64,000 nucleotides of DNA from Papilionanthe hookeriana x Papilionanthe teres (Eukaryota > Streptophyta > Magnoliopsida > Asparagales > Orchidaceae), in assembly GCA_022702705.1 (NCBI GenBank), contig CM040421.1:77556121-77620120 (forward strand), read 5' to 3'. The position numbers and the translations under genes were made by a program. The notes under the pieces were generated by a model. That model searched no databases. It worked only from the letters and a program-made list of their open reading frames with translations, and was not told the DNA's origin. Positions within the stretch are counted from its first letter, which is position 1; each line of letters opens with the position of its first letter. Below, piece by piece: positions 32,820 to 45,123 of the stretch.

Positions 32820-33906
32820 CTTTAACCAACCAACCTGAATTCTACTATTAACATCCCCATCTATGTCCCATCGCTTTGAACAATGGACCCGAGATATCTA
32901 AATCGTTCACACCTTTTAATAATTTGATCACCCAAAGTTACACTTTTGTCACTAGACCTACTATTACTAAAATTACATTCCATGTATTCAGTTTTAGTTC
33001 AACTCAAACGAAGACCTTTAGACTCCAATGTACACCTCCATAATTCAAGCTTTTCCTGGACTTTTTCTCTTGTCTTATCCACAAGGAGGATATCATCAGC
33101 AAAAAGCATACACCAAGGTACATCCTCTTGTAAATGCCTAGTAAGACCATCCATAAATAAAGCAAAAAGTTATGGGCTTAAAGCCGATCCTTGATGTAAA
33201 CCAACAGAGATAGTAAAATACTTGGTCAATCCTCCTTCAGTTCGAACACATGTAACAGCTCTAGCATACATATCTTTAATGACTTGAATATAAGTCATAT
33301 CAACACCTTTCTTCTCAAGGACTCTCCAAAGAACATCTCTAGGAATCTTATCGTAAGTTTTTTCTAAATCAATAAAAATCAAATGTAGATCCTCCTTATT
33401 ATCTCTGTACTTCTCCATCAAACCTCTCAATAAATGTATAGCTTCCATGGTAGACCTGCCCGGCATAAATCCAAATTGATTATGAGAAATCTTTGTAATA
33501 CGTCTTAACCTATGTTCAATTACCCTCTCCCATAATTTTAAAGTATGACACATCAATTTAATTCCTCTATAATTTGCACACTCTTGTGCATCTCCTTTAT
33601 TCTTAAAAATGAGGACCAAAATGCTCTTTCTCCACTCCTCAGGCATCCTTTTAGTTTTCAAAATAATATTAAAAATTTTAGTAAGTCAGGAAACCCCCAA
33701 ATCACCTAAACATTTCCACACTTCAATCGGATATCATCGTGTCCTACGTACTTTCCCCCCTTGGTTTTTTTCAAAGCCTCATCAACTTCTTTTTTACTAA
33801 TTCGACGGTAAAAATGAAAAGTTTTATTATTATTAACGGTATTAAGATCACTAAGGTCCATCGTACTTTCAGCATCATCATTAAGAAGTTTATCAAAATA
33901 ACTCAC
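32820..33906 (-). pseudogene. LINE reverse transcriptase domain
   Basis: RISKKEVDEALKKTKGGKYV, then DDI (finger region; 33906-33706). PEEWRKSILVLIFKNKGD, ANYRGIKLM, HNQFGFMPGRSTMEAIHLLR and FIDLEKTYDKIPRD follow in 33661-33170. After a stop, FADDILLV (about 33105-33085) gives the catalytic pair of aspartates. The next part (KRCERFRYLGSIVQSDGDI) leads into the C-terminal region. Catalytic residues are kept, although the frame is interrupted at about 33171 and 33002. Confidence 0.9.
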
Positions 33907-34379
33907 TCACCTATGTTGAATATCTTTTTCTAAGAAAAGCGCTTTTTGATTTTCATCTTTAATACACTTTACTTGAGTTAAATCTTTACATTTCTTTTCT
34001 CTTTATTCGCTAGTTTATACATATATTTTTCACCTTCCTTAAGTATCTAACATGTTATAAAGATCACTAAAAGCAGAATTTTTAGCGTCACGTATTATTC
34101 TTTTACACTCCTCGCGAGCCGTTTTATATTTTTCCCAGCTTCTCTACGCTTTTACATTTAAACCAATTCTTATAACATAACTTCTTATATTTTATCTTTT
34201 CGCACATTATTATTCCACCACCAACTATTTTTATTTATAGAAACTTTTTCTTTTGATTCTCCAAGTACATCTTTAGCCACTTGTTTAATAGTATTAGTTA
34301 ATTTTTCCCACATAACATTCGCGTCTTCATGAACATCCCAAATATTTAAATCTTAAATTTTACTCATAAAAATAATTTT

Positions 34380-35200
34380 ATTTGTGTCTTTTAGTTGCCC
34401 CCATTATATTCTACGATGTTGAATCCTAGTATTCTTTATTTTACAACTCTTCATCTTAAAATCTAGAACTAATAATCGATGTTGGGTACTTAATTGCTCA
34501 CTTGGAATGACCTTAGAATCCTTACAATCTCGACGATCTCTTCTTCTCATAAGAAAATAATCAATTTGTGTTTTATTAGATCCATTCTTATAAGTAATAA
34601 GACGCTCATCTCTTTTCTTGAATAAAGTATTAGTAATAATCATGTCATACGCTAAAGCAAAATCTAAAATGGCTCTACCTTCTTCATTAATCGCTCCATA
34701 ACCGTAGCCACCATGAATATTTCGAAATCTTCTACCACTCTACCGACATGTCCATTTAAATCTCCTCCAATAAAAATTTTTTCTTCAAGGGTATCAAGTG
34801 TATTAAGTCATCTAAATCATTCCAGTAATTTATCTTTAGTAGCCTATATCTAAACCAACTTCGAGGAGCATAAGCACTTATAATATTAAAAATCTTAAAG
34901 ATCAATAATAATCTTAAGTCGCTATAATTCTATCTCCAACTCTATTAATTTTAACAACAATATCTTTCAAACTCTTATCTATAATTACACCTACACCATT
35001 TCTAAGTACGACTCTTACAAGAATACCATAGCTTTAAAACCTAAGTTATCAATCTCCTTAAGCTTTTTCTCCAACCCATTTAGTTTCTTGAATACATAGG
35101 ATATTTATCTTTCTATGGATCATAATATCAACCAATTCCATTAGTTTACCATCGAGAGTACCTATATTTCAAGATCCTATCCTAATACTAAGATTACGAC
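34380..35200 (-). pseudogene. LINE apurinic-type endonuclease domain
   Basis: GS(stop)NIGTLDGKLMELVDIMI near 35180 (the tryptophan of the SWN motif is a stop), INILCIQETKWVGEK near 35090 with the catalytic Glu, NGVGVIIDKSLKDIVVKINR near 34990, and at 34643-34404 IDYFLMRRRDRRD with STQHRLLVLDF, the region carrying the catalytic His. The enzyme would nick target DNA to prime reverse transcription. Several frameshifts separate the pieces. Confidence 0.8.
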
Positions 35201-35467
35201 TAACTTCTTTACCCGCATCCGTCCGTAATGCGGGAACCCTCGCTTACTCGACACGACACCCGGCGCCGCGTAGACGGCCTTTGCACACTTTCCACCGTAT
35301 TCAAGCCATACAACGCGTCGCTTCCAGTGGACGCCCAAGCACTTACTCAATGATCAAAAGGATTCATGTCAGCGATTTTTTTTCGACAAGTTTTACGCTG
35401 GCTGTCGACTACCTAACGCAACCCTCCACTTTTCACATCCGGGCTTGGGACCGGCAACGGCAGTGTT

Positions 35468-35486
35468 TCTTACATAAATTGATATA
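35468..35486. repeat. LINE target-site duplication, right copy
   Basis: TCTTACATAAATTGATATA, identical to 32284-32302. Confidence 0.95.
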
Positions 35487-37743
35487 AATAATTTAATTTT
35501 TCACTGCATATTTTGTGATGTATAAATATTTTAGTATGTAAAATATGATTCACTTATATATTGAATAAGACAAAACTCAAATAATGTTATGGAAATTATA
35601 TTTAAATATTTTTATAAATTATAATTAGTATTTTGGGCAGATTCAGATTTCCTGCAAAATTTACTATTTGTTCTACATGACAATTGCTATAAATTTCTTT
35701 AAATGTTTGGAGATATTTTCACATGTTAAATAATTTTTACAGTGTTGATGTTAATTGAAAAATGTTCCCAGAATTATTGTGTACTTTTTTATTATATAAT
35801 TATGACAAGATTTGAATGAGTTTTAGGTATATGTATTTTATGATATTTTGATGATATTTTGTTCATGAAAATTGAAGAAAAGTAAATAAATGAATTTTAT
35901 TTCGGATAGAATTTGAGTAATTATTTAACTATTGCGACCTTCACAAGAGGCAATTTGCTATGACATGAAGGGTTGCCCTGGGTCATGTCGGGACTCGACA
36001 ATTCTTATATTTAAGAACTGGTATAAGATTAGCAAATTCACAAGTCATGATATGGTGCAATTTTTATGAACAACGGCTGTTATATATGTTTGTAATGTAA
36101 TTTGCAATGTAAATATTCCGAGACAAATCCAATGAGCTAATTAAAATCATCACTAGCCATCAACATGTTTATCAGATGCTTGTATGACTCATATTCATCT
36201 TACAACTAATTTAATGATAAAATACTCTGGTTTTTTTATTTTATATTCTCCCTTGTCATGTAGCTTTCATTACTAATGGGGACAAATACTTGACGTTATT
36301 GTGCCTTAATCATTTACATGTTGAGAGGATTGAATTCCTGCTTGCTTGAAGAAATAACTGTAAAATAGATGTTCAAATAAGTTTTTAATAATGTAAGTAG
36401 TGGATTTCTTCTATAAAGCAAATTTGATAAAAATTTTCCTTTTATTTTTTTAGATGGATGGACTGCAACTTTGATAGGCAATATTGTCATTTTGTAATAT
36501 TCTTTGGGAAACTAAAATGCTTTTTAAAAGTCCATTAACTTTGAGGCTAGTTTTTTTCTCGGTCGACCTTCCTCTTTTTTTGGACATTTTTTTAGTGTTA
36601 TGAAGGAGAAGATTGTCACAAGGGATCATTTTTCTTTTTTTTTTTTCCTTTCTGTTGAACTGTATATAATTCATATGCTTTATATATGAGAAATGGGCCT
36701 ATGCATTAGTTTCAAATCATTATTTTCATTTTCAAAAAATATTCATATCACTTTTGAGAATTATATGTTGCTTAAAGTTAATTACAATAAATTCGAAGTC
36801 AGCATGCTGTGTCCGGAATTATGCCAATTATGCAATTTCATAGGTATATATATGGGCTCACTCACTATTGAATACATTGCTATTCCTCTATATCCTTCAA
36901 GGACATTTAATAGACTCTGTCCGTCTTTGAGAAACTTTAAAGCTGACAAATTAGATCGAAACACAAACTCGTTTCATTAGTTATTTCAATCATTTCAATT
37001 AATTGATTTAGGATTTTATCTCATACAATCTTTTTATATAGCTAAATCAAACATCAAATGTTCGATGTTTCATTTTCTATTTCTTACAATGAAACTATCA
37101 TTAAATACATTTGATAATAAACAAAGTTCTTTTATTTCAAAAAGGTAATTTTTAGCTTACCATTGCTATTAAAATTATTTAGTAGAAGACATCCCTGAGG
37201 CAAATTATGTGGCACAATAGATGCTAGAAATTTATGTTAGAACTTTAAGACATAAATTCTAAAAAGACATAATAGTCAGGATCTTTTAAATTAATGATTT
37301 TTACATATGCATAATAAAGTAACACACACCTGTATTCATGATGATGAAATTTGATCTTTAAGAGATGAAGTTTCTCTATCTAATCCCTTTCAACATTATG
37401 TACTTTCTGATGTAGGGAAATGTACGGGGTGTGTTAGGAAGAGAGAGGTCTCATTCTCAAAATTATGTTCTATTTAACCACCATCAATCAAGGGAGTTAC
37501 TAACCAATATGATTTATGATAATTTAATAAATTAATTGATTTTTATTATAAAAAATTAATGACATAAGTTAGTAACCGTTATTAATTTTAGGGATTACAT
37601 GTGTTACAACTATAAATATCATAAGTTATCATAAGTTATGACATAAAAAACATAAGTTTTCATAAGTTATAAAAATTAATAATTTAAGTTATCATTTATC
37701 ATGACATAAATTATGAGTTAAGAAAATAAATAACTTAAGTCAT
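35487..37743. other. AT-rich stretch without recognised gene
   Basis: Short ORFs of 60-95 codons on both strands, none with a recognisable domain. 37610-37740 has short direct repeats of ATCATAAGTTAT. Nothing else can be supported. Confidence 0.3.
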
Positions 37744-39004
37744 TGACCCGATATAAATATATGCATACTAAAATCTTCTACCCTGGCAACGACGCCAAAA
37801 ACATGACCCGAAGTCCTTTGAAGATCAACGTACTAATTAATGCTTTCAAAAATATATGTTATAAATAATAATAGCGGCTAGTGTATATAAATATAATTTT
37901 ATGGAAAATATTTTACACACTATGGGTACTACGCAAGTATACGTATCGTATCAAGTAATGTAGGGCTTTGAAACAAAGACCACAGTATCATTCCCACGAG
38001 GAGAGATTTATAGATCTTTAAATATTTTATTTTAAATTATTTCTTTTATTGTCAAAAATAAAATATCTTTAAATTACTAGATGCAATAATAAAGCAGAAA
38101 TAAAATGATTGATGTAAATAGCAATAAGAAAGCAACTTTCTCCCTTTCAATTAATCCAAGATTTTCTAAGATAATAATAATATTCATGGAGAATATAAAT
38201 TTATGGTATTGTGTCAAATAGAAGCATTACTATTCTTTATCTTCGCTTGATAAGTATAAAGAACATCAGCAGCTTTATAGATCAGATCCGGATGTATTGT
38301 TAGTAGAATGGGTTAATCTAGGCTCACACTACTAGATGTCAAAGGGTGGCTATGGTCGGCCCTACTAGTGAACCTTTTCTTTTCTATAAACCAAATCATA
38401 GGAATTTAGTCTGTCACTCTAAAAACTTATCAATTCTACGCCCAATATATAATATGTTCCTATTTATTTGCACTTCACCTTGAATAACCCGCACAAGGCC
38501 TTTGACTACCCAAGGATTCATGTGATATTTACAAGTTAAGAATTCATATCCTTCTAGGTATCAAAACTCTTCAACAGGTTTTAACAATTTAAATGACCAA
38601 TTTAAATAGTAAATTAAGAACCTGTAATAATATCATCACAATGTTTTGAAAATATATGATTTTTAATTCTCCAACGAGTTTTGTATTATCTTATTTATCT
38701 TTTCATAATTGAAAGGAGAATGAAAAATAACTACTCAGAACAAATTGAAATTAAATAACAAAACATAATAAATAAACTTTAAATCAAAATAAAAATACTT
38801 ATCTTAGATGTTTCTCCTACTGAACTTTTGATTCCTACTGACTCCACAGCGTAATGAACTCCAGATGCACCAACTCTTTCAAACTCTAAATACAAACTCT
38901 AAAATAAACTCACTAATTTAGGAAGGAAAGTAAAAAGGTGGCCCTAATATTATCTCTCTAATTCTCTCTTTAGGTTGGGCATTTTTCTCTGAAGGAGCAC
39001 CCTC

Positions 39005-39014
39005 CTATTTATAG
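39005..39014 (-). promoter_or_regulatory. LTR TATA box
   Basis: CTATAAATAG on the minus strand, at the same place as in the element 1 LTRs. Confidence 0.65.
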
Positions 39015-39086
39015 TTTTCAAGGGTTACCTCAAGGCACCTCTTCAAAATGTGTCCAAATTCAATGAATCTTCTAGAAGGTGTGTAT

Positions 39087-39343
39087 GGCGCCTAGGCGCC
39101 GGACACCGCGTCCAGTTCTTCGCACCTCTTCACTTTGGATCTCATCTCTTGGCGATTAAAACCGTTTTGAAGCGTCCAAATACATTGTATCACATGTCCT
39201 ATAAACCAGGAACAACTGCCAGTCTTCTAGAAGGTCCAATAACCTCTCACACCGTCAAAATAACCACCCAAAATTCGTCAAAAACTTAACAGTTTTCTGT
39301 ATCGAGCTGGCGCTTAAGCCTCGGACTCTGGCGCCTTGGCGCC
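39087..39343. promoter_or_regulatory. U3 palindrome module of the LTR at 37744-39549
   Basis: The perfect palindrome GGCGCCTAGGCGCC is at 39087-39100. The pair GGCGCTTAAGCC (39309-39320) and GGCGCCTTGGCGCC (39330-39343) has a 9-bp gap. Confidence 0.6.
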
Positions 39344-39549
39344 AGGCCAGTAATTTCGACAATTTTGCATTTTGGCTCTTTTTTTGCTCCTTCTTGCTCT
39401 TTTTTGCTTCTTTTTCATATTTTTCTCCTTCTTGAATATTTTTGTATCAGCTACCTCCAAAAACACAAAAATACCTTTCATTAAAGAATAATATCCTTAA
39501 AATTTAATAAAAATCAAGGCATAAAAATAGGTATTTTTTTCTTGGATCA

Positions 39550-39609
39550 AAATCCCCCAAACTTAAACGTTACTTGTCCTCAAGTAACCCTTTTTACTAT
39601 ATAAAATAT
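39550..39609 (-). mobile_element. PPT and last ~60 bp of an Athila internal region, truncated
   Basis: Minus strand: GTTACTTGAGGACAAGTAAC, then AACGTTTAAGTTTGGGGGATTT, then the LTR. Homology to elements 1 and 2 stops at about 39609, where the long-LTR-like repeat begins. So only the 3' end of this Athila survives. Confidence 0.8.
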
Positions 39610-40290
39610 TGGTGACAACGGGAAGAGATTAGTGTGGAATGTCGATATTGAGGAGTCGCCATCTAATATTAGCCTAATTTTATTCCTTTAAATCCCATAA
39701 AAGATTTGAGGATTTTAGGGCTAATAGTAGAAAAGAATGTTTATGACAATCCTTATAGAAGAATATCCTAGAATAATATATCCTAGAATTTTCATATAAA
39801 GAAAATCATGGAAAACCAGAGATTTCTATTGTGGGTTCTTTTGGCTCTCCTATATAAGCAAGCTTTTTTAGTTAATTACATCTTAAACAATTTTTAATTG
39901 TTCACAAAAACTTCTGATTAAAGTCAATCATTTGTTTTCTAAAATTTTATTTTTAAGGAGAGATGTACCCACTATCACTCCTAAATGTCATGTCATATTT
40001 ATTATTTTAATGTTTTGATTTTATTTTTCATGTCGTTATCATAAAAGTTTTGTTTTTGTTTTATATGTTGTTGTTTTGTTTTGTTTTGTTTTGGTGACTA
40101 TCCTAAAAGTTTTTGCTTTTGTTTTTTTTTTGTTTGTCTAGAATGTCGTCCTACAAAACAGAGTTAGCACATCCTATAACATGCAAATAAAATCTAAACG
40201 AAACTTTTTGTCTTCACCCTGCAAAGAAAAGATTGTCAAAAAATAATGTCATGTTCATCGCTCTTAGAATTTTGTAGGATGTTTCGATTT
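39610..40290 (+). mobile_element. Head of the long-LTR-like repeat, plus-strand copy
   Basis: Contains GAGGAGTCGCCATCTAAT near 39640, CTATATAAGCAAGC near 39860 (possible TATA), TTAGTTAATTACATCTTAA, ACTTCTGATTAAAG, GACTATCCTAAAAGTTT and AAAACAGAGTTAGCACATCC. It is the inverted counterpart of 2731-3610. A Tat/Ogre-type LTR is inferred from the GAGTCGCCA block and the great length. Confidence 0.55.
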
Positions 40291-41640
40291 AACATGTCCT
40301 CGATGTCGGTTTATGTCAAATTATATTGATTAATGTTTAATTTTGTCGAAATATCGTATTAATTTCATTTAATATCGATATTTGTCAAATTTATATTTGA
40401 AATGTCAATTTTATGTCTAGCTATGTTGATTTATGTTCGAAATGTCGATTAAGTCAAATTTTGTTTCGAAATATCGAATTTATGTTGATTATGTTGAATT
40501 TTTATTTAAAATATCGAATTTATGTCGATTTTGGTTCGAATTGTTGAATTTATTTCTCGATTTAAGTTTAAACTTAAATTTTGAATTCATTTTTGTTTCG
40601 AATTCGAGTTGAAAGTTGGGTTAGATTAACTTCGAGTTCATATATGTCCGAACTTAAGTTAAAAGGTTGGAAGTTAGATTCAATATCGATCGAATTAACT
40701 CGGGTTCATGTCTCGTTGAACCTAAATTAGATTCAATATTGATTAAATCTACTTAAGTTCATGTCTATCCGAACTTAAGTTAAAAGTTAGAAGTTAGATT
40801 CAATATTGATCGAACTAACTCGGGTTCATGTCCGGTCGAACCTAAGTTAAATACAATGTTGATTGAATCAAATTAACTTCGAGTTCATGTCCGTTCGAAC
40901 TTTAAGTTAAAAGGTTAGTTTAGAATAAACTTAATTAAGTTTTAATCCTTGTTTAAATAGGACTTAAAGGTTAATCAAGTCTAATAAATTAGACTTAATT
41001 AGAATTACTGACCATCTAAGTCCTTTTTAGCTAAGACTTTAAGTTTTAATTAAGTCTATTTAGCTGTAGTTTATTGAGATATTATTGAATTAGACTTAAT
41101 CAAGGTTTGTTGATTCAAATCTCAATTAATTAATGGTTTGATGATTTAATTAAGTCTAATATGTTAGACTTAATTAAAATTTTATGTTGAATTTAGGTTT
41201 GAATTAAGTTAAGTTAAAAGTTCAATATGATTTGGTTTTAAGTTAAGGTTCGACTTAAGTTATGTTCAAGTTAAGTTGAACCTATACTTAAAGTTGGTTC
41301 GAGTTCAATATGGGCCGAGTCTTCGAGTCAAGATTAAGTTTCGGGTTAGACTTAGGTTCATGTCGGGTCGATCCTAAGTTTGATTCGACTTAAGTCCGAT
41401 ATGGGTTAGACTTAAGTTCTGGTTTCGGCTCGACTTAGATTCATGTCAAGTCGAAACTAAGTTTGTCTCGACTTAAGTCTAATGTAGGTCGAATTAAGTT
41501 AGGTGTAGGTTCGACTTAGGTTCATGTCGGTCGAACTCTAAGTTTGGTTTTGACTTAAGTCTAATGTAGGTTAGACTTAAGTTAGGTTTAGGTTATTTTA
41601 GATTCAATGTAAGTTGAACCTAAGGTTTAGGTTAACTTGA
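40291..41640. repeat. Irregular array of GTTCGAACTTAAGTT / ATGTCGAATTT motifs
   Basis: Short imperfect repeats, opposite-strand counterpart of 1626-2730. CpG in TTCGAA is retained here, but is mostly TTGAA in the 1626-2390 copy. Confidence 0.7.
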
Positions 41641-42530
41641 GTTCAAGTTAGGTTGTATTCAGGTTATATTAGATTTAATATGGGTTAAGTTTGATTGTCT
41701 AAGGTTAATTAAACCTAATTTAGGTAAGTTTTAATGACTTAATTAGACTTGTTTAAGGTTAATTAAACCAAATTTAGGCAAGGTTTAATTGATTAATAAA
41801 ACTTAATATGGGTTAAGTCTAATTGTTTAAGGTTAATTAAACCTAATTTAGTTAAGGTTTAATCGATTAATTAGACTTAAAATGGGTTAAGTCTAATTTG
41901 TTTAAGGTTAATTAAACCTAATTTAGTGGAAGATTTAATTGATTTAATTAGATTTATTACAAGTTAAGTCTAATTGTTTAAGGTTAATAAAACCTTATTT
42001 AGTGTAAGGTTTAATTAATTTAATTAGTACTTAATACAGGTTAAGTCTAATTGTTTAAGGTTAATTAAACCTAATTTAGTAAGGTTTAATTAATTTAATT
42101 AGATTTAATATGGGTTAAGTCTAATTGTTTAAGGTTAATTAAACCTAATTTAGGTAAGGTTTAATTGATTTAATTAGACTTAATATGGGTTAAGTCTAAT
42201 TGTTTATGGTTAAGTGATTAATTAGACTTAATATGGGTTAAGTCTAATTGTTTAAGGTTAATTAAACCTAATATAGGTAAGGTTTAATTGATTAATTAGA
42301 CTTAATATGGGTTAAGTCTAATTTGTTTAAGATTAATTAAACCTAATTTAGGTAAGGTTTGTCTGATTTAATTATACTTAATATAGGTTAAGTCTAATTG
42401 TTTAAGGTTAATTGATTAATTAGATTTAATATGGGTTAAGTCTAATTGTTTAAGGTTAATTAAACCTAATTTAGGTAAGGTTTAATTGATTTAATTAGGT
42501 CTAATGGGTTAGACATAATTAGGGTTTAGG
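41641..42530. repeat. ~75-bp tandem array, plus-strand copy
   Basis: About eleven units of the type TATGGGTTAAGTCTAATTG, TTTAAGGTTAATTAAACC, TAATTTAGGTAAGGTTTAAT, with most steps near 72-76 bp. Reverse-complement relative of 720-1625. Confidence 0.88.
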
Positions 42531-43400
42531 CTCGATTAAGTCTAATTTAGTTAAGACTTAATAGTTTAATTAGTGTCTAATGTTAGACTTAATTAGTGGT
42601 TTATGTTTGATTAAATTTAATGTAATAAAGGTTTAACTTTAATTAAATAAGTTTAAAAGATGTTTTAAACCTAATTAAGTCTAATTTTGTCATTTTAGAC
42701 TTAATTAATTAAGCTTAAGGTTTAAATTTAGTTAAATAGGTTTAAATGACGTTTTGAACCTAATTAAGTCTAAGTTTTTCATTTTAGACTTAAGTAAATA
42801 GGTTTAAATGTTGTTTTAAATCTAATTAAGTCTAATTTTGTCATTTTATATTTAATTGATTAAGCTTAAGGTTTAAATTTAGTTAAATAGGTTTAAATGA
42901 CATTTTAAACCTAATTAAGTCTAAGTTTGTCATTTTAAACTTAATTAAATAGGTTTAAATGATGTTCTAAATCTAATTAAGTCTAATTTTGTCATTTTTG
43001 ACTTAATTGATCAAGCTTAAGGTTTAATAGGTTTAAATGATGTTTTAAATCTAATTAAGTCTAATTTTGTCATTTTTGACTTAATTGATTATGCTTAAGG
43101 TTTAATAGGTTTAAATGATGTTTTAAACCTAATTAAGTCTAATTTTGTCATTTTAGACTTAATTGATTAAGCTTAAGGTTTAATAGGTTTAAATGATGTT
43201 TTAAACCTAATTAAGTCTAATTTTGTCATTTTAGACTTAATTGATTAAACTTAAGGTTTAATAGGTTTAAATGATGTTTTAAACCTAATTAAGTCTAATT
43301 TTGTCATTTTAGACTTAATTGATTAAGCTTAAGGTTTAATAGGTTTAAATGATGTTTTAAACCTAATTAAGTCTAATTTTGTCATTTTAGACTTAATTAA
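42531..43400. repeat. 78-bp tandem array
   Basis: GTTTAAATGA recurs at 43031, 43110, 43187, 43265 and 43343 (steps of 77-79). Units become more uniform towards 43400, as expected for recent unequal exchange at that end. Confidence 0.9.
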
Positions 43401-45118
43401 TTATTTGCCATTAGCCTAACATAGACTAGATTCATTTCAAACTTAGATTTTTGAAGGAAATAAGCTAAGTTTATGAAAAAGTGATTTTTAGGATTAAAAT
43501 TATTTAATTAATAAAGAATTTTAGTCCTAAATTTTAACAGATTATTCAAAATTATTTTTATGACATAGAAATGATTTTCTTAGGGTTATTCTCTGTTGCC
43601 CTAACATTTCTAAACATTTTTATTTTATTTTTCTTAATTTTCATTTTTTTATAATTATTTATTTGAAATAATTACAAAATGACTTGAAAATTAAAAAAAT
43701 TGTCCTAGACATGTTTTTTGTCCTTGGAAAAATCATGAAACATTCCTAAAAGCATAAAGATTAATGCCTCAAAGTTTCATATTTTTTTATTTATAAATAA
43801 TTTTTAATAATTAAAATACTCCAGAGAGTATTTAATTATTTAAAAATTAAATAATGGGAATAAAATTATGATTTTTATTTCATAATTTTCTTCTCATTTT
43901 GCTCTTACCGAAGTATTTTTGTTATATTTTTGTGATTTATATTTAAAAAGTTATGAATTTTCGATTGTTTTAAGGTTAAAACAGATTTTTAACCAATTTC
44001 CCGCCGCCAAAGTGATCTCGACGCCGACGCGTGTCCTCGGATCTCGTCAAGAGTGGGAAAATCCACTCGCGGGAGGCCGAACAGATGGACATCGCTCGCT
44101 TGATCGCCGCCGTTCGTTCCAAAACACGTGAACGGACGGTGATGATAAATCCATTTTAATTCCAGAAAAATTCATAACGGTTAAACTTCAAATGTTAATA
44201 TCCTACTCATTTCTTGATGAAATTGAGTGATTCTTGAACCTATGGAATCATCTAAACATGTAGAATACATCCATATGGTGATGCAATATTTCTAGGCTAG
44301 TATAACACATGATATTTCAAAAATATGAATTATTTTAAGAAAAATAATTTCATACCTTTGCCACAAGTAAATCAAGCTTGATCAGACCTTGTAGTTGTCT
44401 TCAAAGACTCCAGAGGAAGATTTGTGCTACACCAATTTGGTTCAAAAGTCGGCCTCAGAGGAGATTTTATGAAGGTGGCTGGTTTGGGCTGTTTTTGAAT
44501 TTTCATCAAATTGGCTCGATTGGGCTCAATCTATGGCTTGAGTTTGATCAAAATGGATTGCTAAGACTTCGGGAAGAGTTTTTGTGTCGGGAGCCGAAGA
44601 TTTGAGCAACCTATAGGTCTCACTAAATTTTTTTCTTCTTCTTAGTAAGGCTCGGTCATGGCCTTATTTATAGCCACGGGGAGACCATGGCTTGGCTTAG
44701 GCCGTACTAGGGAGTTGTTATCTTCCCTATTAATGAATCGAAGATAAAATTTTGGCTGATGGGATAACTATGGTTGTCTCTCCAAGGTTCTCCATCATGA
44801 GCTCATTGTTTTGGCTCATTTCCATTGGATCATGCATGAGGTGGTTTATCTCTTTGAAATGAGCTGTAATTTCTCTTCCTCACGAGCTTACAAGTCACCC
44901 ATTAGCTTTGGAAAATGGTGACACATATGTTTTTCCTCATGATTTCATTTAACCATGGTGAGGAGTAGAGTTTAAGCTTTGTTCCCTTCCCATTGGTTAG
45001 TTTAGGAGGTGGGAAATATGCCTTAGTGTTGGTCGGCCACCTCATTGTTGAGTAGAGGTGAGTCATGGCTTAGAATGAAGGAGAAAGAGCCACCTCATTT
45101 TATTCACCATGATGGGAT
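43401..45118 (+). repeat. Distal part of the long-LTR-like repeat, with a CpG-rich block
   Basis: 43440-43990 is AT-rich and similar in kind to 21700-22970. 43998-44140 is CpG-rich (CCGCCGCCAAAGTG, GACGCCGACGCG) and parallels 22980-23180. 44340-44420 repeats the CATACCTTTGCC..AAGCTTGATC block. The short ORFs here (70 and 75 codons) have no recognisable domain. The sequence resumes at 58665 after element 2. Confidence 0.55.
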
Positions 45119-45123
45119 TTAAC
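45119..45123. repeat. Target-site duplication of Athila element 2, left copy
   Basis: TTAAC, identical to 58660-58664. Confidence 0.9.

Larger units (their letters stand above)
32303..35467 (-). mobile_element. RTE-type LINE (non-LTR retrotransposon), near full length
   Basis: Flanked by a perfect 19-bp target duplication. On the minus strand it starts at 35467 with GAAACACTGCCGTTGCCGG and ends at 32303 in a (TTG)n tail next to the left duplication, as RTE-clade LINEs do. Endonuclease, reverse transcriptase and a conserved C-terminal region are in the expected order in about 3.2 kb. Stops and frameshifts interrupt the single ORF, so it is dead. The perfect duplication suggests it is not very old. 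It sits in otherwise featureless AT-rich DNA. Confidence 0.93.
37744..39549 (-). mobile_element. Athila-type LTR with an embedded older PBS
   Basis: Minus-strand LTR beginning at 39549 (TGATCC, after the PPT). A first LTR-like end GGGTCA at 37804 is followed on the minus strand by TGGCGTCGTTGCCAGGG (37781-37797), a good tRNA-Asp PBS. Another end CGGGTCA follows 60 bp later at 37744. Element 2 shows the same doubled end, so the real LTR probably reaches 37744 and includes the old PBS. TATA at 39005-39014. Palindromes at 39087-39100 and 39309-39343. Confidence 0.8.

Noticed and set aside
36450..36980. Two overlapping ORFs of 74 and 95 codons as a host gene
   Set aside because: No domain, no supporting splice sites and ordinary AT-rich composition.
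37744..39609. PPT-LTR-PBS order read as the joint of two tandem Athila elements
   Set aside because: The PBS-like sequence is followed 60 bp later by a second LTR end, as inside the LTRs of element 2. So an LTR with an absorbed PBS is simpler than a tandem element. No internal sequence follows the PBS.
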